The notes under the pieces: generated by a model
The model's input: only the letters and a program-made list of their open reading frames with translations
Database searches by the model: none
What the model was told of the DNA's origin: nothing
Origin: Heligmosomoides polygyrus polygyrus
Taxonomy: Eukaryota; Nematoda; Chromadorea; Rhabditida; Heligmosomidae
Assembly (NCBI GenBank): GCA_947396885.1
Contig: OX377203.1
Coordinates: 6,386,001-6,450,000, forward strand
DNA length: 64,000 nucleotides
Direction of reading: 5' to 3'
Made by a program: the position numbers and the translations under genes
Shown here: positions 1 through 9,519 of the stretch, one piece after another
How positions within the stretch are numbered: the first letter of the stretch is position 1
Layout of the letters: every line of letters starts with the position of its first letter

Positions 1-485
1 CAGCCGCGTCGAAAGGAATTTCTGAAGGATCCAGTGACTGGAGATGAGAGCTGGATAGTCTACGATAACAGCGCGCGTCATGTAGACCGGCTCCCACGCG
101 ACGCAGAACCACAAGTCCAGCCGAAGACAGAGCCAACGCAAACATTCACTCTACGTTTGGTGGGATGCCAAAGGGCCAATCTACCATGAGCTGCTGACTG
201 CTGGCAAGACGGTCACCGCTTCCATATACGTTGATCGGGTTCAGAAATTACCGATACAATACGAGAAAAAAGGCGAAAAAGAGTCACGACAACGCGCGCC
301 CACACATTGCATCGACAACCTGTGAGAAGATAGCCGAACCTGGCCGGTATCCGGTAGCCCATTCGCCGTATTCGCCCGATCTTGCGCCATCGGATTACCA
401 TCTGTTTGGACCGCTGAAGCATCATTTGAGAGGAAAAAATTTGAAGGCTATTATGACCTCAAAATGGCATTCGACAACTTCTTCA
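1..485 (+). pseudogene. Mariner-family transposase, 3' part, decayed
   Basis: The fragment reads as the catalytic half of a mariner transposase (cut-and-paste, DD34D type). TGDESW near base 50 carries the first catalytic Asp, HDNARPH near 285-305 the second, and SPDLAPSDYH near 370-400 the third. Segments in between (YHELLTAGKTVTASIY near 190-225) are in other frames, so at least two or three frameshifts separate the blocks, one near base 150 and one near base 440. The N-terminal half lies left of the window. The 3' end is cut at 486 by a palindromic MITE. It cannot encode an active enzyme. The family call is secure; the exact subfamily was not determined. Confidence 0.85.
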
Positions 486-632
486 GGGGTCGAATTCATC
501 AACGACTTCTCAGCGCAAAACTCAGATAGCGCGGCTTATCGCTCACCATATCGTTTGATAAGCCGCGTTATCGGAGTTTTCCGCTGTGATTTCTCTGTTA
601 AAGTTATGTAAGTCGTTGACGAATCCAACCCC
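486..632. repeat. Palindromic MITE, TTCATCAACGACTT family
   Basis: The segment starts GGGGTCGAATTCATCAACGA and ends GTCGTTGACGAATCCAACCCC read inward, with a hairpin core around GATAGCGCGGCTTATC / GATAAGCCGCGTTATC. Related copies are at 26,457-26,626, 27,034-27,213 and 49,815-49,985. This copy truncates the mariner pseudogene to its left. No coding capacity is visible. Confidence 0.75.
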
Positions 633-634
633 AG

Positions 635-716
635 AGGCCGGAAGAGACGCAGGTTTCATCGTGGGTATCTCTAACCCCTATACCCGCAGGTTAGTCGTTG
701 ATGAATCCGGCCCCAG
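635..716. repeat. Half MITE ending TTGATGAATCCGGCCCC
   Basis: This is a partial copy that keeps the right end of a MITE with CGGATTCATCAA-type termini. The sub-motif TCATCGTGGGTA-CTCTAACCCCTA is shared with the copy at 33,874-34,015, so it belongs to that subfamily rather than to the neighbour at 486-632. Confidence 0.6.
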
Positions 717-1103
717 GTCGCAATCCGCTAATTTCTGTACGAAAAGAATCAGCAAATTGTCGAGCAGATAGGAGAAGGTTATCTCGCTCTATGGTGAATA
801 TGTTGTTGATTCCTAGTTTGTATTTAGGAGTCTATGGTTGAATTAAAAAAAGATTTTTGTTTTAAGACTTTTCGTCCAGCGTAATACGTCACAAGCCGCT
901 TATGTAGGCCACATTAACGACTAGTACCCTGTGCTCGATTATAGGATAAGCTTACGCGCAAAATCTGTCTGTGAAGGTTAAAACACTACACTTTCTGTAC
1001 ACAACGGTTTATTGACAATAAAAAATTCATTTTGCTATTGTTTATTATGTTCTCTATTTTAATTCTGGTGCTTTAAAGTTTTTGAGAATTTTTATTTATT
1101 TTT
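717..1103. other. Unassigned AT-rich spacer with a solo repeat arm
   Basis: No gene is recognised. Positions about 895-930 match the right arm (ATGTAGGCCACATTAACGAC) of the GGTACTAGTCG foldback family seen whole at 15,007-15,217. The remainder is AT-rich and unclassified. Confidence 0.5.
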
Positions 1104-1398
1104 GGGCGCGTGTAGCGCAGTCGGAGGAGGCGCCGGTTGTCCCTTGCACCCGATACCAAGTTCCTGGTTCGGATTTCCCGCCCAGGCCAACCAAGCCTTC
1201 CATCCCTTCGGGGTTGGTGAATTGGTACCAGAGTTGCCTAGGAAGGATAGAGCGCTGACTTGTTCATCGGCTAGCCACCACACGTCATTGTATGGCCAAG
1301 TACGCATTCAAGTCGCCTTCACGACATCCCGTAGAAGTAGAATGCATGGCGCATCCCAAAAGGGATGAGTAACGCCGTCTTTTATCCTTTATCCTTTT
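1104..1398 (+). repeat. tRNA-derived SINE, copy 1
   Basis: The element begins GGGCGCGTGTAGCGCAG. It has a pol III A box (TAGCGCAGTCGG) and a B-box-like GGTTCGGATTTCC about 45 bases further on, a tRNA-unrelated body of about 200 bases, and a tail built from ATCCTTT units. The first seven bases can pair with the CCCGCCC after the B box (six of seven), as in a tRNA acceptor stem. Further copies lie at 8,536, 16,153, 21,560, 23,447, 24,852, 47,991, 62,891 and 63,733. Open frames across it come from the repeat and are not genes. Confidence 0.9.
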
Positions 1399-1759
1399 CT
1401 ATTTTTAAGGCTGGAGCGACTGGAGACCATTGGCATATTAACTGGAATAGGTTCCCATGATTTAACGGTCTGATACGGGATACGGTATTTGCGCCTTGAA
1501 AATGAGATCAGGGTGCGGATGGCTGAAGCAGCTAAGTGTAACCAGCGGCCGTGTAGCTCTGGGTATACGGGAACGAGCGCCGGTAGTTGATAACAACCGC
1601 TCGAAGGGCATGAAAAGCATCAAGGAACCACCAGCAGACGCGTCCACAGGTTCCTATCACGTGCCAGAATGCTCCAGGGATCCTTCTCGTGCGCGGAACG
1701 CGATGAATTCTTCAAGCGCGAACTGCGACTAAACCTTTGGAAGGTGTTCTGCTGTTACT
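1399..1759. other. Unassigned segment
   Basis: Short open frames exist on both strands (for example minus 1,462-1,647), but none matches a family I recognise and none has convincing splice context. It sits between a SINE and an RTE LINE fragment and may be diverged LINE sequence; this could not be confirmed by reading. Confidence 0.3.
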
Positions 1760-2045
1760 TTAAGGCTGTGGAGTGCGTCGCATAGCTTTCGTTCAACCTA
1801 CTCCCGCTCATTCTGCCTGGTCTGGTCTGTGACGATGAGCGTAGGCAGGTGTCTGATCGCTGATATCCAGTCGTCTGCCTAGTCTCGCCATCAGTTGCGT
1901 GGTGCGTGCAAATCCCGGCCTCATCATCTCGACTCCTCTTAGCATGACGCTAATCGCGTGCTCATCGTGCTTACGTAGAGCTGAGCCCTTTGAGACATAC
2001 GTACGTAGCCGAATAGCGAATAACGATGTCCAAAATGGGCGCTCG
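1760..2045 (-). pseudogene. RTE-type LINE fragment, after the RT palm
   Basis: On the minus strand the text LRKHDEHAISVMLRGVE followed by R-x-GFARTTQ resembles the segment C-terminal to the reverse-transcriptase palm in RTE-class non-LTR retrotransposons, where a Trp-Ala-Leu-Arg-Lys block precedes an Ile-Glu-Arg-Gly block. Stops and a frameshift follow. Comparable text is on the minus strand at 26,690-27,033. The fragment is short, so the clade call is moderately sure. Confidence 0.6.
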
Positions 2046-2304
2046 CAGCCGGAGCTTTTTCATCTTCATCCTTCTCAGCAGTTGATATGGAGTATTACTG
2101 TTCTGAGGAGGCTACAAGACTTCGAGAGCTGTACACTCGTGACCAGGATCTCACCGTTTTACTTTTCTTTTCACCAGTATACGAAAAATTCGGTGCTAAG
2201 CGAGCTTGTGCCCTCTTAGCGCCACCCTCGAAGACGACATGTGAGACCCGGAGTGGACATGGGATTGAAGTTAAACGCTCGTTAACTGCATCATCTCTCC
2301 TTCG
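2046..2304. other. Outer part of solo foldback arm, decayed
   Basis: No gene is recognised. By symmetry with 3,034-3,120 this stretch should hold the tRNA-like domain of the left-pointing arm described next, but the A and B boxes are no longer clear here. Confidence 0.35.
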
Positions 2305-3045
2305 CAAGCTGGCGGTCCGACCTTACGAAGCCCCTATGACTTATCGACCGCTCCTTCGCACGGCCACTCAACTTCGGCAGGTCATAACTCGTTCAAGAGC
2401 TTCGTTTTGTAATTTTGACACCCATATCCTTAAGCTTTCCGAGCTCTTTCTATTGATCCCGGTCTCAACCTGAAGTTCCATGAGAGGTCGAAACCCTTCT
2501 CTAGTCAGAGATATATGAGCACGATGTATAACCCTGTCACCTACATATCGGTGAATTTCATACAGCAAGTAGTCGTTCGTTCTCTTCACCGAAAATTCAC
2601 CCGCAGATGACCACGAGGGTTTTCAAAGTTATCCTCATTACAGAGCTGCTCTATTTTATTACAAGTTTTGGCGCTTTTTTAATAAAATAGTGCAGCTCTG
2701 TAATGAGGATAACTTTGAAAACTTTAGTGATCATGTGCGGGTGAATTTTCGGTGAAGTGAACGAGCGACTACTTGCTGTATGAAATTCACCGATATGTAG
2801 GTGACAGGGTTGTACATCGTACTCATATATCTCTGACTAGGGAAGGATTTCGACCTCTCATGGAACTTCAGGTTGAGACCGGGATCAATAGAAAGAGCTT
2901 GGAAAGCTGATTACGGATATGGGTGTCAAAATTGAAAAATGAAACTCCTGAGCGAGTTATGACCTGCCGAAGTTGAGTGGCTGTGAGAAGGAGCGGCCGA
3001 TAAGTCATAGGGGGCTTCGTAAAATCGGGCTGCAAGCTGCGGCGG
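2305..3045. repeat. 740-bp palindrome of two head-to-head foldback arms
   Basis: Bases 2,305-2,665 and 2,680-3,045 are inverted copies. Examples are GACTTATCGACCGCTCCTTC against GGAGCGGCCGATAAGTC, and the central CAGAGCTGCTCTATTTTATT against AATAAAATAGTGCAGCTCTG. Terminal motifs of the ACTAGGGAAGG type lie inside the palindrome at about 2,497 and 2,837, so it looks like two solo arms of one family placed head to head around an AT-rich core. Confidence 0.8.
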
Positions 3046-3120
3046 TGGCGCAAAGGCAATGTTACCGCTCGTCACGTGTGACGTCGTTGGTTCGGTCCCC
3101 ATTACTGCAAGTTTTTTTGC
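3034..3120 (+). repeat. tRNA-like domain of the foldback family
   Basis: An A box (GGTGGCGCAAAGG, about 3,043) and a B box (GGTTCGGTCCC, 3,089-3,099) are spaced as in a tRNA and are followed by TTTTTTTGCACATC. Every tRNA-like domain of the foldback superfamily in this window is followed by a T-run and TGCA. A related head is at 39,707-39,763. The cloverleaf is decayed, so this is a pol III-like promoter domain and not a tRNA gene. Confidence 0.65.
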
Positions 3121-3189
3121 ACATCACGATTAATCTTCGAAATGACCTTTTATTCGAAATTATGACACGTGCTAGATTAAATTAAATAG

Positions 3190-3449
3190 TCGGGAAAAGT
3201 ATCATACATGTTTGTAAAAATGGTTCAGGGCAAAAAATTGCTATTAAGAGGTAAATTAAAGCTTCAAAGAAAGTTATACTAAAATTTTCTTTGAGCAATG
3301 TATTATTCTATCCTTTTTGAAGAACCTGTAGTTTAATGTAGGAGAAGCTCATTTCGATTTGGAAGAGTTCATCTCGATTTCAAGCCTTAGCGTGTCTTAG
3401 AAGAGTGTCCAATTTGACGTGAAAAGTGTCCTGTTCGACGTCAAAATGA
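3190..3449 (-). repeat. R element, right arm only
   Basis: This AT-rich arm carries GTTTAATGTAGGAGAAGCTC, then CCAATTTGACGTGAAAAG, and ends at ATGATATATA. It is the inverted counterpart of the left arm that starts at 3,450, so two R-type arms abut. R-family arms share the text AATTGGACACTTTTCAAAT, repeated with a period of about 23 bases. Confidence 0.65.
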
Positions 3450-3913
3450 TATATACCATTTCCACGTCGAAATGGACACTTTTCAAATCTTCTAAGCTTG
3501 CCTAATGCTTTTGAAATCAGACCGACTCTTCCAAATTGAAATGAGCTTCTTCTACATTAAAATAGAAACTCTCCAAAAATGTTAGAATAATTTTTTGTTC
3601 AAGGAAAATTTTACTATAACTTTCACTGAAGCTTTAATTTACTTCTCGATAAGAGCAAGAACATATAGTTCGAAATTTTATAAAAATTGTATTTTTGAGA
3701 AAAAAACAATGACTCAAAGCACGTTTTGAAGAGCAGAAAGGTGGCTATTTTCCGTAGCCAAAACAAAAATTGCGTCTAGTCCGGAACTTCGCGACTTTTA
3801 TTCGATTGATGGCAAAATTTCTGTTTGCATGCAGTTTCATGCTTGCAAACGGAGCAACGTAGACAATTGTGAAAATACACATATTCTAACTTTCTTGCTG
3901 CATGTAGGAAGTA

Positions 3914-3919
3914 TTTATT
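3914..3919 (-). terminator. AATAAA polyadenylation signal of the HSP20 gene
   Basis: The minus strand reads AATAAA 40 bases downstream of the TAA stop, a normal position for a nematode poly(A) signal. It suggests that the 3' end of the transcription unit is complete. Confidence 0.6.
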
Positions 3920-3958
3920 GATCATAAAACATATAAATACAAGATCTGCATGGTTTAA

Positions 3959-4447
3959 TTACTTCCACTTCTTCTTGGCAGGTAGGATAGGCAGAACTCT
4001 TTTGTTGGTGTGGTGACCAGTTTTTGGTGCCTCGAACGACAGATGACCACCGTTGTCGAGCTCCGTGCGAACGGCATCCAAGTCACACTCCTCGGGCAGA
4101 GCCCATTTATGGGTGAACGCCTTCTTTATGTATTCATGCTCGGTCTTCACCTCCTGATATCCTTCAATGGTCAGATCATGTCCATCTATATGAACTTTGA
4201 GCTGCTCTGGCTTAAAGTGGGAAACGTCGAGCGACACGGCGAATTTCTTCTCGTCATTCACCACCTCCTTGGTGTTTCCGACATGGAGCATTGAGTGGTC
4301 GGCATCTCTCCAGTACGGCATGACCCCGTGGTCCATCCATCGATTCATGTTATGCATCAAACCGAATCGATCCAATCGATCGAGATGCCTAAGGGGCTCT
4401 TCAACGAAGCGCTCAACAGGCCACAGAATGCCGTCGACTCTGACTGG
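3959..4447 (-). CDS. Small heat-shock protein (HSP20, SIP-1-like)
   Basis: This encodes a small ATP-independent chaperone with an alpha-crystallin domain that binds unfolding proteins, expected in the cytosol. The frame is open from 4,447 to the TAA at 3,961-3,959. The best in-frame ATG is at 4,357, giving about 132 residues, but conserved text (LWPVERFVEEPLRHLDRLD) precedes it, so the true start or an upstream exon lies further out; a weak acceptor, GTCAG, ends at 4,440. The domain runs from about NDEKKFAVSLDVSHFKPEQL to HLSFEAPKTG. The A-x-x-x-G-x-L motif is altered to L-D-N-G-G-H-L, and a C-terminal VLPIL fits the I/V-x-I/V anchor. An AATAAA signal (3,914-3,919) lies about 40 bases after the stop. 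The gene sits between the inner arms of an R element. It may be a 5'-truncated captured copy. Confidence 0.85.
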   Translation of the reverse strand, partial: PVRVDGILWPVERFVEEPLRHLDRLDRFGLMHNMNRWMDHGVMPYWRDADHSMLHVGNTKEVVNDEKKFAVSLDVSHFKPEQLKVHIDGHDLTIEGYQEVKTEHEYIKKAFTHKWALPEECDLDAVRTELDNGGHLSFEAPKTGHHTNKRVLPILPAKKKWK

Positions 4448-5555
4448 CTACCCTCAAACGTGGGTAATTAGACCATTAAAGAACCGGATTACACTGTCAG
4501 TCAAATAAACATCCTTTGCTTTTCGAGTGCATGGCGCGATCCGGTCCCTTAATGCACTACATGATTGCTGCCTTGCCGCGCTTCAAGAAAAAATTTAATT
4601 TATTAAAAGAAAAAATAAGAAAAGAAATATCAAAATTAGTTTATTAAAAGAAAAATATTAATTCTTTAATAGGAAAAAAACAAAATTCAATTTATTATTT
4701 TTTTCAGAAGATAATTTTTTAGGAAATAGAAAGGATATAGAAAAAATAAAAATAATAAAAATTGAAAAATAAATAGAAATAGCTAGAAAATAATTTATTA
4801 TTCATCTTGAGGGCAGGTGAACTAAAAAATTTCAAGGAAAGTTGTACCAAATTTTTTTTGAACAAACAAAATTTTCAAACCATTTTAGTGAGTCAGTAGT
4901 TTAACCTGCCTGAAGCTCATTTCGATTTGGAAGAGCGTGATTTGATTTCAACAGTCTTAGGCAAGCATAGAAGAGTCTCCAATTTGACGTGAGAGGTGTC
5001 CAATTCGACGTGATTATGGTATACAGGGTGTCTCAAAAAATGTACACACCATTTGAAAGCTGATAACTTTGCTCACAGTAAAGATACTGAAGGAGTTGAG
5101 AACTTATGTGGAAGCTTAAGAAAATGGAAACTTTCTGACGCGCCATGCACTCGTCGGAAAGTTTGCATTTTACACTCGACTAATTGTGTTTCGCTTGAAT
5201 ACCTGTGATACTTTCTCCACAAAGTGGCCGATTCGATTGATTTGTCATTCTTTTAGGGTTTAAAACTTAAAAACACACTGGTCTGCGAAAAGTGCAGGGT
5301 AGCCCAAAAAATGCAGGTACTGTTTGAAACGTTCTAACATTGCTGCTTGTGAAGCTTTTGAAGATCTTTGAGGCTCATATGAAAGCCCAGGGTAACGAGA
5401 TCTCTGCTGTGTGTAAATGGTTAAGACTGCATCATGTGCTCGCCTGAAACCTAGCATTTCAGACTTGATTGATTGTGTATGGGTTGAATGCTTGTTATAC
5501 CCTTGTTATTACTTGGCCACGTTAACCTGTGCTGTACTTCTTTTAACGTTGTTCA

Positions 5556-5642
5556 TGCCCAGTGGCTGCAATTATGTTGATTAACCTCTGCATTCAGCTT
5601 GAATGTTGCTTCATCAGTGCACAGAATCCGTCTTGGAAAGTG
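5556..5642 (-). pseudogene. Transposase fragment (CTDEATFKLNAEVNQHN)
   Basis: The minus-strand peptide RRILCTDEATFKL-x-AEVNQHNCSHWA resembles the catalytic block of the arthropod/nematode transposases that carry a TDEATF-x-x-x-G-x-VNRHN-x-x-YW motif (IS630/Tc1/mariner superfamily). Only about 29 residues are recognisable. Its place inside the ACAGGGTGTCTC foldback suggests that an autonomous relative encodes this transposase. Confidence 0.6.
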
Positions 5643-6250
5643 GAGCTCCTGCTCGGATTTATATTGTGCATTCAATGGACAGCAACATTCAAGCTGAATG
5701 GAAAGATTATTCCCGGGGCAGACATAACTCCGACGCCGCGCGAACCACTCTGGCGTCGCGCACGGTGCGCGACGAAATTGGACGAGTTGTCGCATCCGAT
5801 GCTTCCGACGACTGGACGGCTGGAAACGCTTCCTTCAGGGACATGCGGCACGCCTTTACCTTATTTCAACGTTTCATTGGAGATGGTATATGAATGTGGT
5901 TTCAATAGGACGATCAGCGACAGTTATACAGGAATTCTATTCACGTGGATGGTTTCTAGCGTCAGTATTTGCCAACTACAACTTCTTCGGTCAATGTTTA
6001 CCCGTGATTATGGTTATACTACGGAAAAAGGTCACTATCACCCATTTTCGGATCAGTTGTCCTACTGCAGACTGCTGTTTACCACATTCTGTGGGATCTT
6101 AAGTTCCTTTCTAGAAATGTGGTCTGGGAGCTTAAACACTGAGAACATTTCGTGCTCCGCGCACGTCCGAGCGCACGTCCGCGCTTCAGCGCCTTGACGT
6201 TGCACGCGGCTAGCGCGCGATGTCGCGTCGGAGTTAGGTCCTGGAGCCGA
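5643..6250. other. Non-palindromic core of foldback copy 1
   Basis: About 600 bases without an inverted partner. A plus-strand open frame (5,562-6,197) runs through it but resembles nothing I know. The first part contains an inverted duplication of CATTCAGCTTGAATG (5,591 and 5,686). The content is absent from copy 2 at 21,490. Confidence 0.4.
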
Positions 6251-6824
6251 TTAATCCACATAATTTCAGCTACTGACTGACGGAAAACGTTAATAGAAGC
6301 CCAGCACAGGATAGTGTAGCCAAGCAGTAACAAGATTGTAGCAAGCATTCAGCCCATGCACAATCAATCGAGTCTGAAATGCAAGGGTTTAGGCGGGGCA
6401 TGGCGCAATCTTGCCTACTTGCACGTCTCAGAAATCATGCTACTCTGTGCTTTCATATGAGTCTCAATCGTCTTCAAAAGCTTCACTAGCAGTAATGTTA
6501 GAACGTTTCAAACAGTACCTGCATTTTTAAGGATACCCTGTACTTTCCGCAAGCCGTAGTGTGTAAGTTTTAAACTTTAAAAAAGGCTCAAATCAACCGG
6601 AACGGCCATCTTGTGGAGAAAGTATGACAAGTATTCAAGCGAAACACAATCAAACAGTGTAAAATGCTAGACAGACGAGTGCATGGCGCATTCCACCCCT
6701 CTTATATGTCAGAATTTTTCTATTTTTTAAGCTTTCATATGAGCCCTTATAACTTCTTCAGTATCTTCACTGTGCAAAGTTATCACCTTTCAAACAGTGT
6801 ATACATTTTTTGAGACACCCTGTA

Positions 6825-7559
6825 TGTATATGGTGGATATTCTACTAGATGGCTGTAGATGTAGTCTCTATGCCTCTTCTGGCCGTCATCAGTGATATAT
6901 GCAGGCACTGGAGACGGGCAGGAGCCGTTGTTTTGAGGGGCGTTGATAACGACATCAGATGGCACCGACGACGAGATCGATCGCAATGATTTGCTTCTTT
7001 TTCGATAGTTGCATCCATAAATCAACGCACACACGTAATGGAACCGGCCAACACAACGGCGGGGCAGTCGTCTGATGACGCCCCATCCTGCGGGTAAAAG
7101 GCGGCTCAACCGGTCCCGAACAAATCGGCGGCATGTTCTTGCGAAGTTTCGATTGACGTGTATTGACTTTACTGCAGTAATGCGAAGTGTTGCTGTTACT
7201 GGTGAGAAGGCGGGCATGACGACGGCGAAACGTCTCCATCCACTGTTCTTCTGCAGTTCGCTGCGCTTTGTTCCGTGAATCGATGCAGACCTGTCATTAA
7301 ATATTCTCAGCTCACTTCGGGTGCTCGTTTGTGTGAACTCTGTGGCATTTTTCGTCGTCGCCGACTCCTCTGTCGGGCAGGAGGCTGTCAGACGTCCTTC
7401 GTGGTGTTTCAAAAATCTCGGCACTGTTTTGATGACGATTCTAGCTGCTGCAAAGCTTACAGCTTCATTGAAAGAGCAGGATGGCGGAGATCTCTGCTAC
7501 CTTTTATGGTGAGGTTTAGGGTTTCGCGGTATTTATTTTATCCGTAGCGTAAATCGCGA
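6825..7559. other. Unassigned segment with open frames
   Basis: A minus-strand frame (6,783-7,424) and a second overlapping minus frame (6,955-7,239) are open, but the longer one begins in the foldback terminus and reads through it, which argues against a real gene. No domain is recognised. Stretches such as GTTGTTTTGAGGGGCGTTGATAACG are unique in the window. It could hold diverged host or LINE sequence. Confidence 0.3.
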
Positions 7560-7851
7560 CAGAGGCGCTGTCGTATGGGCCAAGTCGTCGAAAATTAGGT
7601 GGGCCGGTCACGTAAAGCGCTTCTCAGACACCCACTGGATGAGGGCCAGGGCACCCACCAAAGCGTTGGTCGGACTTCTTCGTGAAAGCCCTGAACAAAC
7701 GAAATGACGCCCTTCGTGTCCCTCGAGCGAGGAGGGTCCACTGGAGCACTCTGGCACGCGACAGGGACGAATGGAGACGCTGCTGGCGCCCGCTCGAGCA
7801 AGACGATGATCAACGGGACGACAGGTGGTACAGGTGATGGCCCTCGCCTAG
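7560..7851 (+). pseudogene. RTE-type LINE, 3' coding end
   Basis: The translation gives SSKIRWAGHVKRFSDTHW and then, in another frame, [18 protein letters not shown] ending in a stop near 7,838. This is the C-terminal tail of RTE-class reverse transcriptases (W-A-G-H-V, then L-A-R-D-R-x-x-W-R-x-C-W). At least one frameshift separates the two blocks. A sister fragment is on the minus strand at 26,690-27,033. No upstream RT domain remains next to this piece. Confidence 0.75.
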
Positions 7852-7969
7852 GACCTTTTTGACCAGCATTTAAAAAAATACCTATGGGTTATCGATCTCG
7901 TTAGCCATTTATGTGTAGTAGAACTTTAAACTCTTACGGATGCACGGATGGTACACAATTTTTTCTTTT

Positions 7970-9515
7970 TTATACGCCATTTTTACGCCAAATTGGTCAC
8001 TTTTAAAACCGAATTGGGCACTCCTTCAAGCAAGCCTGACGCTTGCGTAGTAAAGCTGAACATCTTCCAGATCAGAACGAGCGTCTTTCAAACTGAATTA
8101 GAGACTTTCCGAGGTGGTTAGAATAATGCTTTGGCTACTCGTGGGAAAGCGAGCCGGTGCGCGAAAATTGGCCTTTAGTTGGACTCTGTGTACACCCTAA
8201 GCAAGGCAAAAGCTCCAGGATGTGGTCAATTTTGACACTGTTGTGGATGAACACATTCTGGAGTTCTTTATATGCGGACAGACAAGCTCACTATAAGACG
8301 CACTAGTCGTGCAAGGAAAATTTATTATGGCATTTTTTGAAATTTTAAAATTCAATCGCTCAATTAAGTCAACTCTCTCGTTGAAATTTTATAAGGTTTT
8401 TTTATAAAGTATTTTTCAAGGAAAAATTGTGGTTTGAAGTTTAGTAAATAGTTTAGAAAGGAAGCAGTTTTTTTTTGTCGAAAATGCTGATTTTTGCCTC
8501 CAAAGTATTCCATTTCTAAACCTAAAAAACTAGATTAAAGGACAAAAGGATAAACGACGGCGTTATTCAATCCCTTTGGGGGTGCGCTACGCATTCTACT
8601 TCTACGGGATGTCGTGGAGGCGACTTGAATGCGTATTCGGACATACGATGACTTGCGGTGGCCAGCCGATGAACAAGTCAGCGCTTTATCCTTCCCAGTC
8701 AAGTCTGGTACCAATTCACCGACCCCGGAGGGATGAAAGTCTTGGTTGGCCTGGGAGGGAAATCCTAACCAGGAACCAGGTATCGGGTGTACGCGACAGC
8801 CGGCACCTCCTCCGACTGCGCTCGACGCGCCCAACAAAAAACTAGATAATTCTCTAACAAATAACACGGGTTTGTAGGACAGAAAACGTACTTTGTAATA
8901 ACGTGGTAGTAGAAGAGATTGCGCCATGCACTCATCTAGCTTGTTGCGACTTTTATTTGTTTGATAGCAGGAATTTTGCTTGCGTGGAGTTACACACCTG
9001 TGGTACTGCAAAAACACTTGTAGAAAACACACATACCTTCACTTCGTTGTTTCGTGATAACAGCATCTACACTGTCAATCAAATGAACATCGCGGCGAGT
9101 AAGGCGAGTACACGGCGCAACCTCTAACCATAGCATGCTAGAAAATTGCCGCCTTTCTGTACCCTGAAATGAGTTGTCAAATTTTTTTCTCGAAAAATGA
9201 AATTTTCATGACATTTCAAACGGTGCTTTCACTTATTGGGGCAGATGAACTTAAAAAATTCCAAAAAAATTATACCACATTTTTCTTAAATAATAAATTA
9301 TTGCAGCCTTCTTGTAGAGTCTTTAGTTTAATCTGAAAGACGTTCATTTTTGGTGTGGATGATGTTCAGTTTGATTTCAAGAGCGTCCAGCTTGGTTTGA
9401 AGAGCGTCCAAATCGGTTTGGAAAGTGCTCATTGTGGTTTGAGAATTGCCTGGATTCAGCTCGAAAAGTGTCTATTTTGATTTAAAAAGTGGCCAGTTTG
9501 ACGTGAAAATGGTGT
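7970..9515. repeat. R element 2, interrupted by a SINE
   Basis: The left arm ACGCCATTTTTACGCCAAATTGG and the right arm CAGTTTGACGTGAAAATGGTG are inverted R-family termini. The inner blocks are GATTGCGCCATGCACTCATC and TTGCGACTTTTATTTG (about 8,918-8,965), then CTGTCAATCAAATGAACATC and AGTACACGGCGCAACC (about 9,074-9,120). The right arm shows the period of about 23 bases (GAGCGTCCA-GTTTG) at 9,330-9,520. Copy 2 of the SINE lies in its left arm. Confidence 0.65.
8536..8835 (-). repeat. tRNA-derived SINE, copy 2, with a 12-bp target duplication
   Basis: This is an inverted copy of the SINE, with GACGGCGTTATTCAATCCC near its tail and the tRNA-like head ending at about 8,832. AAAAAACTAGAT is found on both sides (8,524-8,535 and 8,836-8,847), a perfect 12-base duplication that proves insertion into R element 2 and implies LINE-type target-primed integration. 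Confidence 0.9.
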
Positions 9516-9519
9516 GTGT

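Larger units (their letters stand above)
3450..5021. repeat. R element 1: AT-rich foldback carrying a host gene
   Basis: The left terminus TATATACCATTTCCACGTCG has its inverted match GACGTGATTATGGTA ending at 5,021. Inside it the arms run as in other R copies: TTGGAAGAG/CTCTTCCAA-type blocks, a GCGACTTTTATTCGATTGAT block at about 3,790, and its partner CAGTCAAATAAACATC at about 4,498 followed by GTGCATGGCGCGATC. In an ordinary copy (8,940-9,120) these inner blocks lie about 130 bases apart. Here they are about 700 apart, and the extra sequence is the heat-shock gene. Confidence 0.7.
5024..6822. mobile_element. Foldback element with ACAGGGTGTCTC ends, copy 1
   Basis: The left end CAGGGTGTCTCAAAAAATGT and the right end ACATTTTTTGAGACACCCTG are inverted, and both are flanked by TA (5,022-5,023 and 6,823-6,824), which fits the Tc1/mariner superfamily. 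Arms of 400-500 bases match at many blocks (for example GCAGGTACTGTTTGAAACGTT against AACGTTTCAAACAGTACCTGC-like text at 6,499). The centre (about 5,560-6,250) is not palindromic and holds a transposase trace. Copy 2 is at 21,490-22,935. The element landed in the end of R element 1. Confidence 0.8.

Noticed and set aside
2305..3045. A CRISPR array or phage-type repeat
   Set aside because: The repeat is a single long palindrome without regular spacers, in a eukaryotic sequence.
5562..6197. A 211-codon open frame on the plus strand
   Set aside because: It spans the antisense of a transposase fragment and the unpaired core of a foldback, and resembles no protein family.
6783..7424. A 213-codon open frame on the minus strand
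   Set aside because: It reads through the terminus of a foldback element, has no recognisable domain and overlaps another open frame on the same strand.
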